Below, one piece after another: positions 55,292-64,000 of a stretch of 64,000 bases of DNA (position 1 is its first letter; each line of letters opens with the position of its first letter). This DNA comes from Schistocerca nitens (Eukaryota; Arthropoda; Insecta; Orthoptera; Acrididae). The translations under genes were made by a program, and so were the position numbers. The stretch covers positions 716,737,202-716,801,201 of the forward strand of contig NC_064617.1 of assembly GCF_023898315.1 (NCBI RefSeq). Direction: 5' to 3'. The notes under the pieces were generated by a model. That model did no database searches and was not told the origin of the DNA. It saw nothing but the letters and a program-made list of their open reading frames with translations.

Positions 55292-56290
55292 CTACACATG
55301 AAATTTCTTCACAGCACATATGACCGCCAATGTCTCTTTCTCGATAGGGGAGTAATTGCATTGCGCAGGCATCAGTGTATTTGATCCATAGGCGATCAGT
55401 TGCTCTGTACCATCATCATTATGGTGTGCTAGCACTGCACCAATACCATAGGGAGAAGCGTCCACAGTCAAAACAAGGGGGCATGATGGGAAAAAGAGGT
55501 AAGTCAGGGTGCAGAATGTAACATACATTTCAGCTGTGTGAAGGCCTGCTCATGGCCTGCCGACCACTGAAACGGAATGCCTTTTTTCTGCAACTGGTTG
55601 AGGGGATGCATAATGTGTGCTGTCTGTGGAAGGGACTTTGCCCAAAAATGCCTGTAACTCCTGGAGGTTTTGGGAATATGATAGAGAGTCAGTAGTGGAA
55701 ACATTATGATCAGTGGGCTGGATCCTGTCTTTGGTGAGCAAGTGGCCAAGGCAGCCCACCTGTTTCTGAAAACACTGGCATTTGTGCAGATGGCATTTGA
55801 GCTCTGCATCACACAATGTACTACAGAGGGAATACAGGCTACACAGGTGGTCTTGGGGCATAGTACCCATAACAATTAAATCATAAAGGTAATTGGTAAA
55901 AGCTTGGATGGAAATGGTTAACTGTTCCAGGAATCACTGGAAGATCACTGGAGCAGGAGAAATCCAAAAAGACAAACACTTGTATTTGTGTAAGCCAAAA
56001 GGTATATTGATGAAAACAAAGTGTTGCAATTGTTCATCTAGTGGAATCTTTAAATAAGCATCAGCAAGACATATTTTAGAAAAACATTCACCTACAGCAG
56101 GCTTTGGGAGGAGGTCCTCTTGACGTGGTGTAGGTTACATCTCCACCAGAGCTTGGGCATTGAGTGTCGACTTAAAATCTCCACATAGTCAGAGGGAGCC
56201 ATATGACTTCTGGACCATGAACAGGAGTGTGGCCCAAGCACTAGTTTTGACTGGTTCTATGACCCTAGCATTGTGAAGACAACCTAGTTT
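55292..56290 (-). pseudogene. Gypsy reverse transcriptase and RNase H start, broken
   Basis: From 56290 down: RVIEPVKTSAWATLLFMVQK then SYGSL.LCGDFKSTLNAQALV, FSKICLADAYLKIPLDEQLQ (motif A, LADAYLK), IPLAYTNTSVCLFGF, then NYLYDLIVMGTM near 55895-55860, where YLDDI is expected (first Asp replaced). 55528-55292 reads LVLTVDASPYGIGAVLAHHN then LIAYGSNTLMPAQCNYSPIE and KETLAVICAVKKFHV (RNase H). The frame changes several times. Confidence 0.82.
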
Positions 56291-56356
56291 GAACTTAACA
56301 ACCATCTGTAAAGAGACTGGAAGAGGACATGCTCAACAGAAACGGGGCACTGCATC

Positions 56357-57560
56357 TCAACGTAAAGAAATATATGCCTCAAAATTACTGGCACACCTCA
56401 AGCCAGCCTCAAACAGAGCCGCGAAAGAGACACAAATATCATCAAGTTCCTGTAAGTGCACTGTGTCCAAGATGACCTGAACTTCATCCATGATGGAGAA
56501 CCCAAACAGCAAGAAAGTATCCAGGCTGAAAATATTGCCAGCTGAGTGACTTCTGAGGGGAGCAAAGCTATCACCATATGCGGCCGACTTGCGAGAGGGC
56601 GGGGCCAACTTGAAAATGAACATCCTGACGAGTGATGGTGAGATCAGTAAATAACTTGGGGGCACAAGGATTGCCCTGGGGAATGATGGCCTGAGGTTCA
56701 CGCACAAGTTAGGAGTGGGTCTGATTGACCTGATGCCTAACAGCAGACAGTTTGGAGATGTCCATCCTTTCCACAATGAGTGCAGTGTGCCCAGCAATCA
56801 TGGCAGTCTGCATGTTGGTGCATCACAAAACAGACAGGACAAGAAGTTAGACCATGCTCTGTGTGCCAACAGGGCAGGACTGGCTGCTGAGATATCATTG
56901 ACATGTCCGAAAGTGAGGAATCATAACGCCGCCATCGGGAAGAAGGCTTGCAAGAATTCAGTGTCCATGGTGGTTGCTGAACTGTTGCAACCTTGGGGTG
57001 GGCTTTAAGACATTCATTTACTGCCTGCACAATCTCAAAAGAGGCATGATTTTCAGTATGTCATCCAAGAAAGGGTTGTCTAGCTTGCAGATATTCTGAA
57101 TCTGGAGCCAGTTGTACCACTACATCACAAATAAGGGAGTCAGTATATGAGGTTTTGGAAGACAGGTTGGCACAGGTGAAATGATGATGCAATCCGCCGG
57201 AGGCCCAAGAAAGGAAGAGCAACTCTTGGAGAGTATCATCAGAAACCCAAAAAGTGGTGAAGTGCTGTTTCAGCTACTGCAAATAGATGCCTCAATCCTT
57301 TTTGGTATCATAAAATGACAGAAATGTAGGTGGGTGGGACTCTGTCTGGGAGGTGACAACATTCTACATGGATTGTGAACCTATACCTGTAATCTTTCTA
57401 ATAGAAGCTGAATTTCCAGATGCAGAAGGTCCATTTGCTGTTGGGACTCCTGTTGGAACTGCTGTTGCATTGCTGCTGCAGGAGCAGCTGTTGCTGTTGT
57501 TGTTCTGTGAGCTTTACAAGTTTAGTGTCCATAATGTACTGTTGCCCTTTTACCTCATTG
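56357..57560 (-). pseudogene. Gypsy gag zinc knuckle and protease-like region, broken
   Basis: 57030-56737 contains CHDCWAHCTHCGKDGHLQTVC, a CCHC knuckle (CxxCGKxGHxxxxC) of the nucleocapsid. 56797-56357 reads FSLDTFLLFGFSIMDEVQVI and LQELDDICVSFAALFEAGL, the spacer before the RT in this group. Further gag sequence to 57560 is decayed, with Gln/Leu-rich CAG-type triplets near 57420-57500. Confidence 0.72.
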
Positions 57561-57565
57561 CCAAT

Positions 57566-57984
57566 TCTAGTAACTGGAATCGAGCGAGACCGTGCGCACC
57601 AGCTGATGGGCTGATGATATCAGTGGGGAATCACTGATACAAGAATGCACACACAACAGGGACAACTGACAACACACACTGCATGGCAAAATGCCAAGAC
57701 CAGAGAGCAAAACCAAATCAGATACCAGAACATAGCAAGTATCAGCGACCAGACCGATGATGCATGGATAAACGATCATGAGCAGTGCCAGAACATGACT
57801 GTGGTCTGAGCCCCTGCACTGCTGACTTTATAGGACAACTGTGAGCATCAACAGACCAGTTTGATGGGCATGACCCACATGTAGTGGCAACAGCAGTGCT
57901 TGGAGATTATAGGGGAGCTACCTAGCAGCTATCATCTGTGACCATGCCTTCTGCTGGCTGTCAAAATTATTGGACTGGGATACA
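57566..57984 (-). repeat. 5' LTR of the gypsy element
   Basis: Minus-strand reading starts TGTATCCCAGTCC at 57984 and ends GTTACTAGA at 57566, followed by ATTGGCAATGAGG, which may be a decayed primer-binding site. The divergence from the 3' LTR indicates an old insertion. Confidence 0.88.
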
Positions 57985-57989
57985 AGAAA

Positions 57990-58740
57990 GTAATCATTAA
58001 ATTTAGTTTCATACTCTATTTGTCTTAACTCTAACAATGCCATGAAGACATGAGAACCAGTCTGAATCTCTTCCAATGTTTACCAGATTTTTGATACTGA
58101 TTCTATGGGGCATTTGTTACAATTAGTGCACATCACAACAGCAATAGAATATACCTTGTAACAATCTCTTTTTATTGTGTTTCCACTTAGTGTTCTAATG
58201 GCAACTTATATTTTGTAAACTGTTCACCAGTGCTTTACTTCCATTTTTAATCCATGCGAATTTACTGCTTCCACATTGGCATTCGATTCCTTGATTCCAA
58301 TTTGGACATTCTCATTCATTTTTTCCACTTAACTCTGCACTAGTTAACTTATGTTTTCAGTGAGTTCCATCTTGAGATCCCTTAGCATTGCAATTTGCGA
58401 AATCAGCAAAACATTTTCCCCCTGCAGCTTCACCTGCAGACCAATGGCTTTTCCGTATCATCTATCATTAACTGAGTGTCACCAGTGCCTGTCATCACTG
58501 AATTGCTCAAATTAATCTCTAATGGTACCACTTTCACTTGTGTTAACTCTACAATAATTGAAAATTCTACTCTCTGCTCCTCATCAAACACTACTTGTGT
58601 CGAGTACATATCTGGACTAAAAATTTGTGTCATTAATTGTTTCTTAATAACATCCACTGAAATTAGGTGATCATCTAGTACCTGGGTATCTGCTGGGTCT
58701 TTGATATGACATTTTGCATTAATGTTCCCAACAGTTAGTT
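57990..58740 (-). mobile_element. Old LTR retrotransposon, gag N-terminal part
   Basis: Minus-strand 58657-58430 (MDVIKKQLMTQIFSPDMYST then VEFSIIVELTQVKVVPLEIN) and downstream pieces (RMSKLESRNRMPMWKQ, ENVQIGI..NANVEAV) have the heptad-rich look of gag proteins of this group. It is interrupted at 57985 by the gypsy element and probably continues at 53170. No capsid motif could be confirmed. Confidence 0.45.
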
Positions 58741-59022
58741 AAGAATATGAGAGAGGTTGACTGTTGTGGCAACTGTCGGCACACAGACTCTTGCTGTGCT
58801 GACTGCCATGCTGATGTGGTGTGTTGATGCAGCTCCTTGGCTGCAAAGACACACCTGCAGGGTGCTGAAAGCTGGATGCATGTTCAACATGGCTGTTTTA
58901 CTTGAGTGTTGCTTATTCCTATCTTAAACTTGGAGCATATCTGACAAAACCTATGTACCATATTACTAATTACTCCATAGCCTTCCGTAGTGAATTTTGG
59001 CACTGTGACACACCATTCTAAA
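58741..59022. other. Flank of the Penelope-like element, unrecognised
   Basis: No coding recognised. Near 58975-58995 the minus strand reads CAAAATTCACTACGGAAGGC then TATGGAGTA, reminiscent of the LTKLRGYGV segment of LINE-J (CAAAATTGCGTGGCTATGGA at 42815), so a small LINE-J scrap is possible. Confidence 0.35.
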
Positions 59023-59132
59023 ACAGTCCTTTACTGTAATAATATTATGAAAGAGAAAGTTGCTACTCTCCATATAGAAGAGATGGTGAATCGCAAATAG
59101 GCCTGACAAAAATACTGTCACAAATAAAACTT

Positions 59133-59138
<6 letters not shown>

Positions 59139-59202
<64 letters not shown>
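59139..59202. repeat. (AC)n microsatellite
   Basis: About 31 AC units. Minus-strand Val-Cys open frames over it are artefacts of the repeat. Confidence 0.95.
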
Positions 59203-59204
<2 letters not shown>

Positions 59205-60312
59205 ATGCAACACAACACATGGCCGCAGTCTCAGGCAACTGAAACCACACAGTGAGTGCAGCACCAGTGCATGATGGGAGTGGCGACTGGGTGGGAGTAA
59301 GGAGGAAGCTGGGGCAGGGAGGAGGAAGGATAGTGTGGTGGGGGTGGCAGACAGTGAAGTGCTGCAGGATAGACGGAGGATAGGGGAGAGGTGGGGAGGG
59401 GAGGGGGGAGCAGTAGCGAATAAGGAGAGAAATAAAAAGACTGGATGTGATGATGGATTGGAAGGGGCTGGATGGGTGAAGACAGTGACTAATGAAGGTT
59501 GAGTCTGGGAGGGTTATGGGCACATAGGATGTACTGCAAGGAAAGTTCCCACCTGTGCAATTTAGAAATGCTGGTGTTGGTGGGAAGGATCTATATGGCA
59601 CAGGCTGTGAAGCAGTCATTGAAATGAAGGATATCATGACTGGCAGCGAGCTCAGTGACAGGGTGGTCCATTTGTTTCTTGGCCACAGTTTGACGGTGGC
59701 CATTCATGTGGACAGACAGCTTGTTGGTTGTCATGCCTACATAGAATGCAGCACAATGGTTGCAGTTTTGCTTGTAGACAATGTGACTGGTTTCACAGGT
59801 ATCCCTGCTTTTGATGGGATAGGTGATGTTAATGACCAGACTGGAGTAGGCAGTGGTGGGAGGATGTATGGGACAGTTCTTGCATCTAGGGCTATTACAG
59901 GGGTATGAGCCATGGGGTAAGGGATTGGAAGCAGGTGTTATCTAAGGATGGACAAGTATATTGTGTAGTTTCGGTGGACAGTGGAATACCAATGTGGGAG
60001 GGCTGGGACAGGTAGTGGTCAGGATATTTCTAATTTCAGAGCACAATGAGATGTAATCGAAACCCTGGCGGGAAATGTAATTCAATTGCTCCAGTCCTGG
60101 ATGGTACTGAGTTACAAGGGGACTGCTCCTCTGTGGCCAGATGGTGTGACTTTGGGAGATGCTGGGGGACTGGAAAGATAAGGCAGGGAGATTTGTTTTT
60201 GTACAAGGTTGGATGGATAATTATGGTCAGTGAAGACTCCTGTGAAACTCTCATTATATTTGGAGATGGACTGCTTGTCACTGCAGGTGTGACTACCACA
60301 GGTGGCATGGCT

Positions 60313-60762
60313 TTACAGAAGGGACTTCTTGGTACGACATGGGCGGCAGATGTCGAAATGGAGATATTGCTGGTGGTTGGTAGGTTTGATGTGGACAGAG
60401 GTACTGATGTAGCCATCTTTGAGGTGGAGTTCAACATCTAGGAAGGTGGCTTGTTGGGTTGAGTAGGACCAAGTGAAGGAAATGGGTGAGAAGTTGTTGA
60501 GGTTCTGGAGGAATTTGGATAGAGTCTCTTCACCCTCGATCCAGATAGCAAAGATGTCATCAATGAATCTGAACCCTGTGGATAGGGTTTCCTCACCCTC
60601 GCTCCAGATAGCAAAGATGTCATCAGTGAATCTGAACCAGATGAGAGGTTTAGGATTCTGGGTTTTTAGGAAGGATTCCTCTAGATGGCCCATGAATAGT
60701 TTGGCATGGGATGGTGCTATGCAAGTGCATAGCCATACCACAGATTTGTGGGAGTGGGGCAA
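60313..60762 (-). pseudogene. Penelope-type RT fragment with duplicated catalytic motif
   Basis: 149-codon frame: HAKLFMGHLEESFLKTQNPK, FRFTDDIFAIWSEGEETLS, TG, FRFIDDIFAIWIEGEETLS, KFLQNLNNFSPISFTW, ATFLDVELHLKDGYISTSVH, IKPTNHQQYLHFD. This is the end of the Penelope RT (motif C FxDDIF.IW, then FLDV and KPT..QYL). The motif C segment occurs twice in a row, a 21-residue (63-base) in-frame duplication. After 60313 the frame decays (CRPCRTKKSLL). The N-terminal RT half is missing. Confidence 0.9.
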
Positions 60763-60882
60763 AGGTGAGGCCTTTGGATAGGACTGATATTTCTGTGGGG
60801 CTAAGGCTTCTGGAGGAAAGTTTCATGACTGTGTTGCAGGTCTGTTTATGCTCTGGATTCTGTATGGTGGTGATAGGGAATT

Positions 60883-61502
60883 TTGGAGGGTCCAGAACTG
60901 CAGCAACTGAATTACATTCTCTGCCAGGGTTTTTATTATCTCTTGTCATGCCCTAAAGTGAGAAACATCGTGCCCACTATCCTTCCCACCCCTCCCACAA
61001 TGGTATTCTGTCATCCCCCAAACCTACACAATATACTCATCCATCCTTACATAACCTCTGCTCCCAATCCCTTACTTCATGGCTCACACCCCTGTAACAG
61101 ACCTAGATGGAAGACCTGTCCCATACATCCACCCACCACCACCTACTCCAGTCCAGTCACTAACACTACCTATCCCGTCAAAGGCAGGGATACCTGTAAA
61201 ACCAGTCATGCAATCAACAAGCTAAGCTGCAACCATTGGCTGCATTCTGTGTAGGTGTGACAACCAACAAGCTGTCTGTCTGCATGAATCGCCACAAACA
61301 AACTGTGGCCAAGAAACAAGTGGACCAACTTGTTGCTGAACATGCTGCCACACATGATATCCTTCATTTGAATGACTGCTTCACAGCTTGTGGCATATGT
61401 ATCCTTCCCACCAACACCTGCTTTTCTGAATTGCACAGGTGGGAACTTTCCCTGCAATACATCCTATGTTCCCGTAACCCTCCTGACCTCAGCCTTCGTT
61501 AG
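60883..61502 (+). pseudogene. Inverted copy of the Penelope C-terminal region (right arm)
   Basis: Two overlapping + frames: 60883-61254 (CNRPRWKTCPIHPPTTTYSS then PVKGRDTCKTSHAINKLSCN) and 61236-61502 (VGVTTNKLSVCMNRHKQTVA then KKQVDQLVAEHAATHDILHL, CFTACGICILP). The pattern N.LIY.L.C / YVG.T...L..R...H fits a degenerate GIY-YIG nuclease end (VGVTTNKLSVCMNRH). The same region is on the minus strand in the left arm (59703-59500: TVAKKQMDH, ASHDILHFNDCFTAC). Confidence 0.78.
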
Positions 61503-62021
61503 TCACTGTCCTCACCCATCCAGTCCTTTCCCTGTTCCCATTCCAGCACTCCACAGCCATTATTCTACCATCACACCCAGTCTTTTTATTTCTCTCCTTT
61601 ACTGCTACTCCTGTCCCCCTCCTCCCCACCTCTCCTCTGCCGCCCCGTCTAACCTGCAGCATTTCACTGTTCACCACTCCCACCATATTACTACACCTAC
61701 CCTTCCCCCCCCCCTCCCCCCAGCCTCCTCCTTACCCCCACCCAGTCGTACTCCCATCATGCACTGGTGCTGCTGCTCACAGTGTGACTTCAGCTGCCAG
61801 AGACTTCAGTCTTGTGTGTGTGAGTTGTGTTTGCATGAGTGTGTGTGTTTTGTCTATTGTTGACGAAGGCCTTAATGGCTGAAAGCTTTAATTGTGAGAG
61901 GCTTTTAGTTGTGCCTAGCTGCAACTCAGTATCTCCGCTATATGGTGAGTAACAACTTTCCTTTTCATAATATTGTTACATTCCATCCTGGATTTTCCGT
62001 TGTTTGACAGTCCTTTACTGT

Positions 62022-63510
62022 TTATTCAGCTTTATTCTAAATTACTCCCAGTTGATGCACCGTATTGCAGCATTTCTAGTGTCCTCTCATGGCAACATTA
62101 ATTTTTACTATGAATCTGAGAATTGTGTTGGTGCTGATCACAACAAAAATACATCAGCTGACAGTGAGAGGATGCAGAATTTAAAATCCTAATTGACAAT
62201 GTACTGCTGTGCATTATTCTCTGTTACAGTAGGTGGCAGTTTACAGGGATGCAGAGCAAAATTTTAGTACTGACACACGTGACAGTGCAGCAGGCCAGCT
62301 GCACTTCTTCCACCTGACAAACTTGCTCATCAGTATGCTGCACTCAAAAAATGTGAATTCTGCCCTCTTAAGTTTTCAATACAACCACACTTGGGGAATT
62401 TGAATTTAACTATGGATGAAGAGAAACTAGTTCAGATAGAAGTGAACTATATTGTGGAGCTAAGTGTCTTGACAGAAAGTGGCTGTAAATTCATAATTAC
62501 ATCAAATCAAAATTGAAGCTGGCATGTATCAGAATTTGCAGAGCTGGCTCAAACACGAGTGTCCCCATACCAGCAATACAAAGGTGAAACTTCACTCACA
62601 TAAGAATTTATGTTTTCTAAATGCCACAACACAGCTTATCTGTGTTAGAGAGATGCAATTAATGCTGTTTGCCGCACAGGACTTATCACACCTCACCAGG
62701 ATAGTTTGGAAAGCTGTAAATAGTTAATAAGATTTACTCCAAGCTAATAAATTCCACAAATTTTGAGTTGCAAGCAAATGGTCATCAGCGATGACAAAAT
62801 CACAACACTTGAATAGTTAACAGTTTGCCAGTATGCTATGCTCAATCTACCTTCACAATTGGGAGTGACTTATTGAACCTACCAAAGGCTTTGCTCTTTA
62901 ACTATTTGTGACTAAGCCTCAACAATTTGTCACCAGCAGAAATATACTTGAAAAATCGTCATAAAGTTCATGGCCTGTGTGACTTTACTCAGACCTCGTT
63001 CGTAGTACAGTACGTGTACAATACAAACCTCAGTGTGCAGTCATGATGGTGGGACACTTGGTAAACATCTGCCAAGCTGTTTCCTTAAAATGGTGCACCA
63101 CCCCATTCTCCTGATTCTTTCTGTCCATGATTTTAAGTTTACCATGCATAAACTCCACTTGCATCTACCCTTTCTAGACTCCACTGGTTTCATACACCAT
63201 GTTGACTGGCAATATTGGGGACTGCCAGCAGCATTTTCCCCTGAACGCATGGCCTAGTCACCTTGGACTCACTCCATCATGTAAGTAAATTCTCATAGGG
63301 TTGCTGAATTAGAACTCAAGAATCTCCAGTATATATACTCCAACCACTATGGTGTTTTCATCATTCTTAGTGTAGTAAAATACCACATAAGTGAACAAGA
63401 TTTTGAGCTAATTACTTTTCTTAATTATTATGCTTAAGTGTTTAATTTGTTTAATTATCAGCCTGAGTGTGCACATTGTTATGACAGCCCACTGCCATGT
63501 CTCAGGCACC
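62022..63510. repeat. Unclassified repeat 'R', copy 2 (uninterrupted)
   Basis: Counterpart of 42836-49255 without LINE-A insertions, about 1.45 kb. No coding frame of note. It is bounded on the right by a LINE-J copy and on the left by the target duplication of the Penelope-like element. Confidence 0.75.
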
Positions 63511-64000
63511 TTGCAGGGAATGGTGTCAAAAGCCTTTAGGAAATGTAGAGATGTGGAATCAATTTGAGACCCCTGTTGATAGTACACATTACTTTGTGAG
63601 AATAAAGTTTTAGATGTGTTCCACAAGAATGATATTTTTCTGGATCTGTGTTGATTTTGTGTCTGCAGATTGTTTTCTTCAAAGTAATTAACAATGTTGA
63701 AACACAGTACATGTTCCAAAATCATACTGCAAATTGGCGTCAGTGATAGGGGCTCTGTAATTCATCAGAATACTCATATTTTCTTTCTTGATAACTGGGT
63801 TGACCTAAGTAATTTTCCAGTCTTTAGATACCAATATTTCCTGAAGCAAGTGGCCATATCTGATTGTTAAGTACAAAGCTATTCTATCAGCATACCCTGA
63901 AAGGAATCTAATTGGCATACGTGCTGGACTAGGGGACTTACATTTAGTAAGTGTTGCTACACTGAGGTTATGTACTTCTAAATTTCTCTTCTTGGCAACA
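63511..64000 (-). mobile_element. LINE-J copy, RT N-terminal part (runs off the window)
   Basis: Minus strand: VPIRFLSGYADRIALYLTIR (63920-63860), YGHLLQEILVSKDWKIT.VNP, VIKKENMSILMNYRAPI, MILEHVLCFNIVNYFEENNL then QTQNQHRSRKISF, YYQQGSQIDSTSLHFLKAFD and TIPCKVPE. These are the RT motifs leading up to motif A (KAFDTVPH). It stops exactly where repeat R begins, at about 63515. Stops are few; continuation lies beyond 64000. Confidence 0.8.

Larger units (their letters stand above)
53174..57984 (-). mobile_element. Complete Ty3/gypsy LTR retrotransposon (4.8 kb), inactive
   Basis: Two direct LTRs of about 420 bases at 53174-53595 and 57566-57984, about 80 per cent alike by eye. Inside, on the minus strand: gag with a zinc knuckle, protease-like region, RT, RNase H and integrase in gypsy order. 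A polypurine tract (GGGAGGGAGGG on the minus strand, 53600-53620) abuts the 3' LTR, and a TGGC-starting primer-binding-like site (57550-57565) follows the 5' LTR. All genes are broken. It inserted into an older LTR element. Confidence 0.9.
59038..62006 (-). mobile_element. Penelope-like element as a large inverted repeat (2969 bp)
   Basis: Perfect 15-base target duplication ACAGTCCTTTACTGT at 59023-59037 and 62007-62021, so the whole block is one insertion. Left arm 59038 to about 60120 and right arm about 60880 to 62006 are inverted copies (about 85 per cent by eye), each carrying the C-terminal coding and 3' end of the element. The 760-base centre carries the RT on the minus strand, continuous with the left arm. 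An (AC)n microsatellite of about 60 bases at 59140-59202 lies in the left arm; the right arm has only scattered GT. Confidence 0.92.

Noticed and set aside
58966-59202. Small Cys/Val-rich protein on the minus strand
   Set aside because: Generated by the (AC)n microsatellite.
1-64000. CRISPR array, phage, operon or toxin-antitoxin module
   Set aside because: No regularly spaced repeats, no bacterial ribosome-binding sites or gene packing; the window is animal genomic DNA.

Overview
This is a repeat-dense animal nuclear window, most likely from a large-genome insect. Four AT-flanked exons with GT/AG borders share one reading direction, are separated by introns of up to more than 23 kb, and sit among several LINE, Penelope, mariner, gypsy and SINE families. 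The mix of LINEs, a tRNA-type SINE and very long introns suggests an orthopteran such as a grasshopper or locust, but that is inference. No bacterial-type genes, CRISPR arrays or operons are present.

The only host gene recognised is on the + strand: a cytosolic carboxypeptidase of the AGBL2/AGBL3 (CCP2/CCP3) type in peptidase family M14. Exons at 10625-10735, 34160-34329, 38635-38794 and 38872-39099 encode 223 continuous residues of the catalytic domain. They carry the HxxE zinc motif, the GRDLNR substrate-binding segment, the zinc histidine in LHAHS and the catalytic glutamate in YTMEASF. Intron phases fit exactly. The 5' and 3' exons lie outside the window or were not recognised.

The rest is mobile DNA, mostly in the introns. 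0.6-1.1 kb: gypsy scrap. 1.3-2.7 kb: decayed LINE of the commonest family here ('LINE-A'). 3.1-4.8 kb: a + strand LINE. 6.2-10.2 kb: nearly full-length CR1-type LINE with an esterase-like domain. 11.5-12.4 kb: a LINE 3' part ('LINE-J'). 12.7-16.4 kb: RTE-like LINE with a 698-codon RT frame. 17.1-19.2 kb: two tRNA-type SINEs and a mariner. 20.2-22.5 kb: LINE-A copy. 24.0-30.2 kb: a CR1-type LINE split by a full-length LINE-A copy and by a Tc1/mariner-type transposon. 30.4-30.75 kb: SINE derived from 5S rRNA. 30.9-32.1 kb: second mariner. 32.2-33.4 kb: RTE-like relic. 35.5-37.0 kb: Penelope-like element.

Downstream of the last exon, 39.6-49.3 kb is one stack. A LINE-J copy is split by a Penelope-like element (which carries a tRNA-SINE) and abuts a 1.5-kb unclassified repeat that holds two LINE-A copies. 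A second copy of the unclassified repeat lies at 62.0-63.5 kb, again next to LINE-J. 51.0-58.7 kb is an old gypsy-like gag/protease region into which a complete LTR retrotransposon (53174-57984) inserted. 59038-62006 is a Penelope-like element built as a large inverted repeat, flanked by a perfect 15-bp target duplication.

No new cellular system is evident. The most interesting items are the 5S-derived SINE, the inverted-repeat Penelope element with an in-frame duplication of its RT catalytic motif, the unclassified repeat abutting LINE-J twice, and the datable nesting of insertions inside carboxypeptidase introns.
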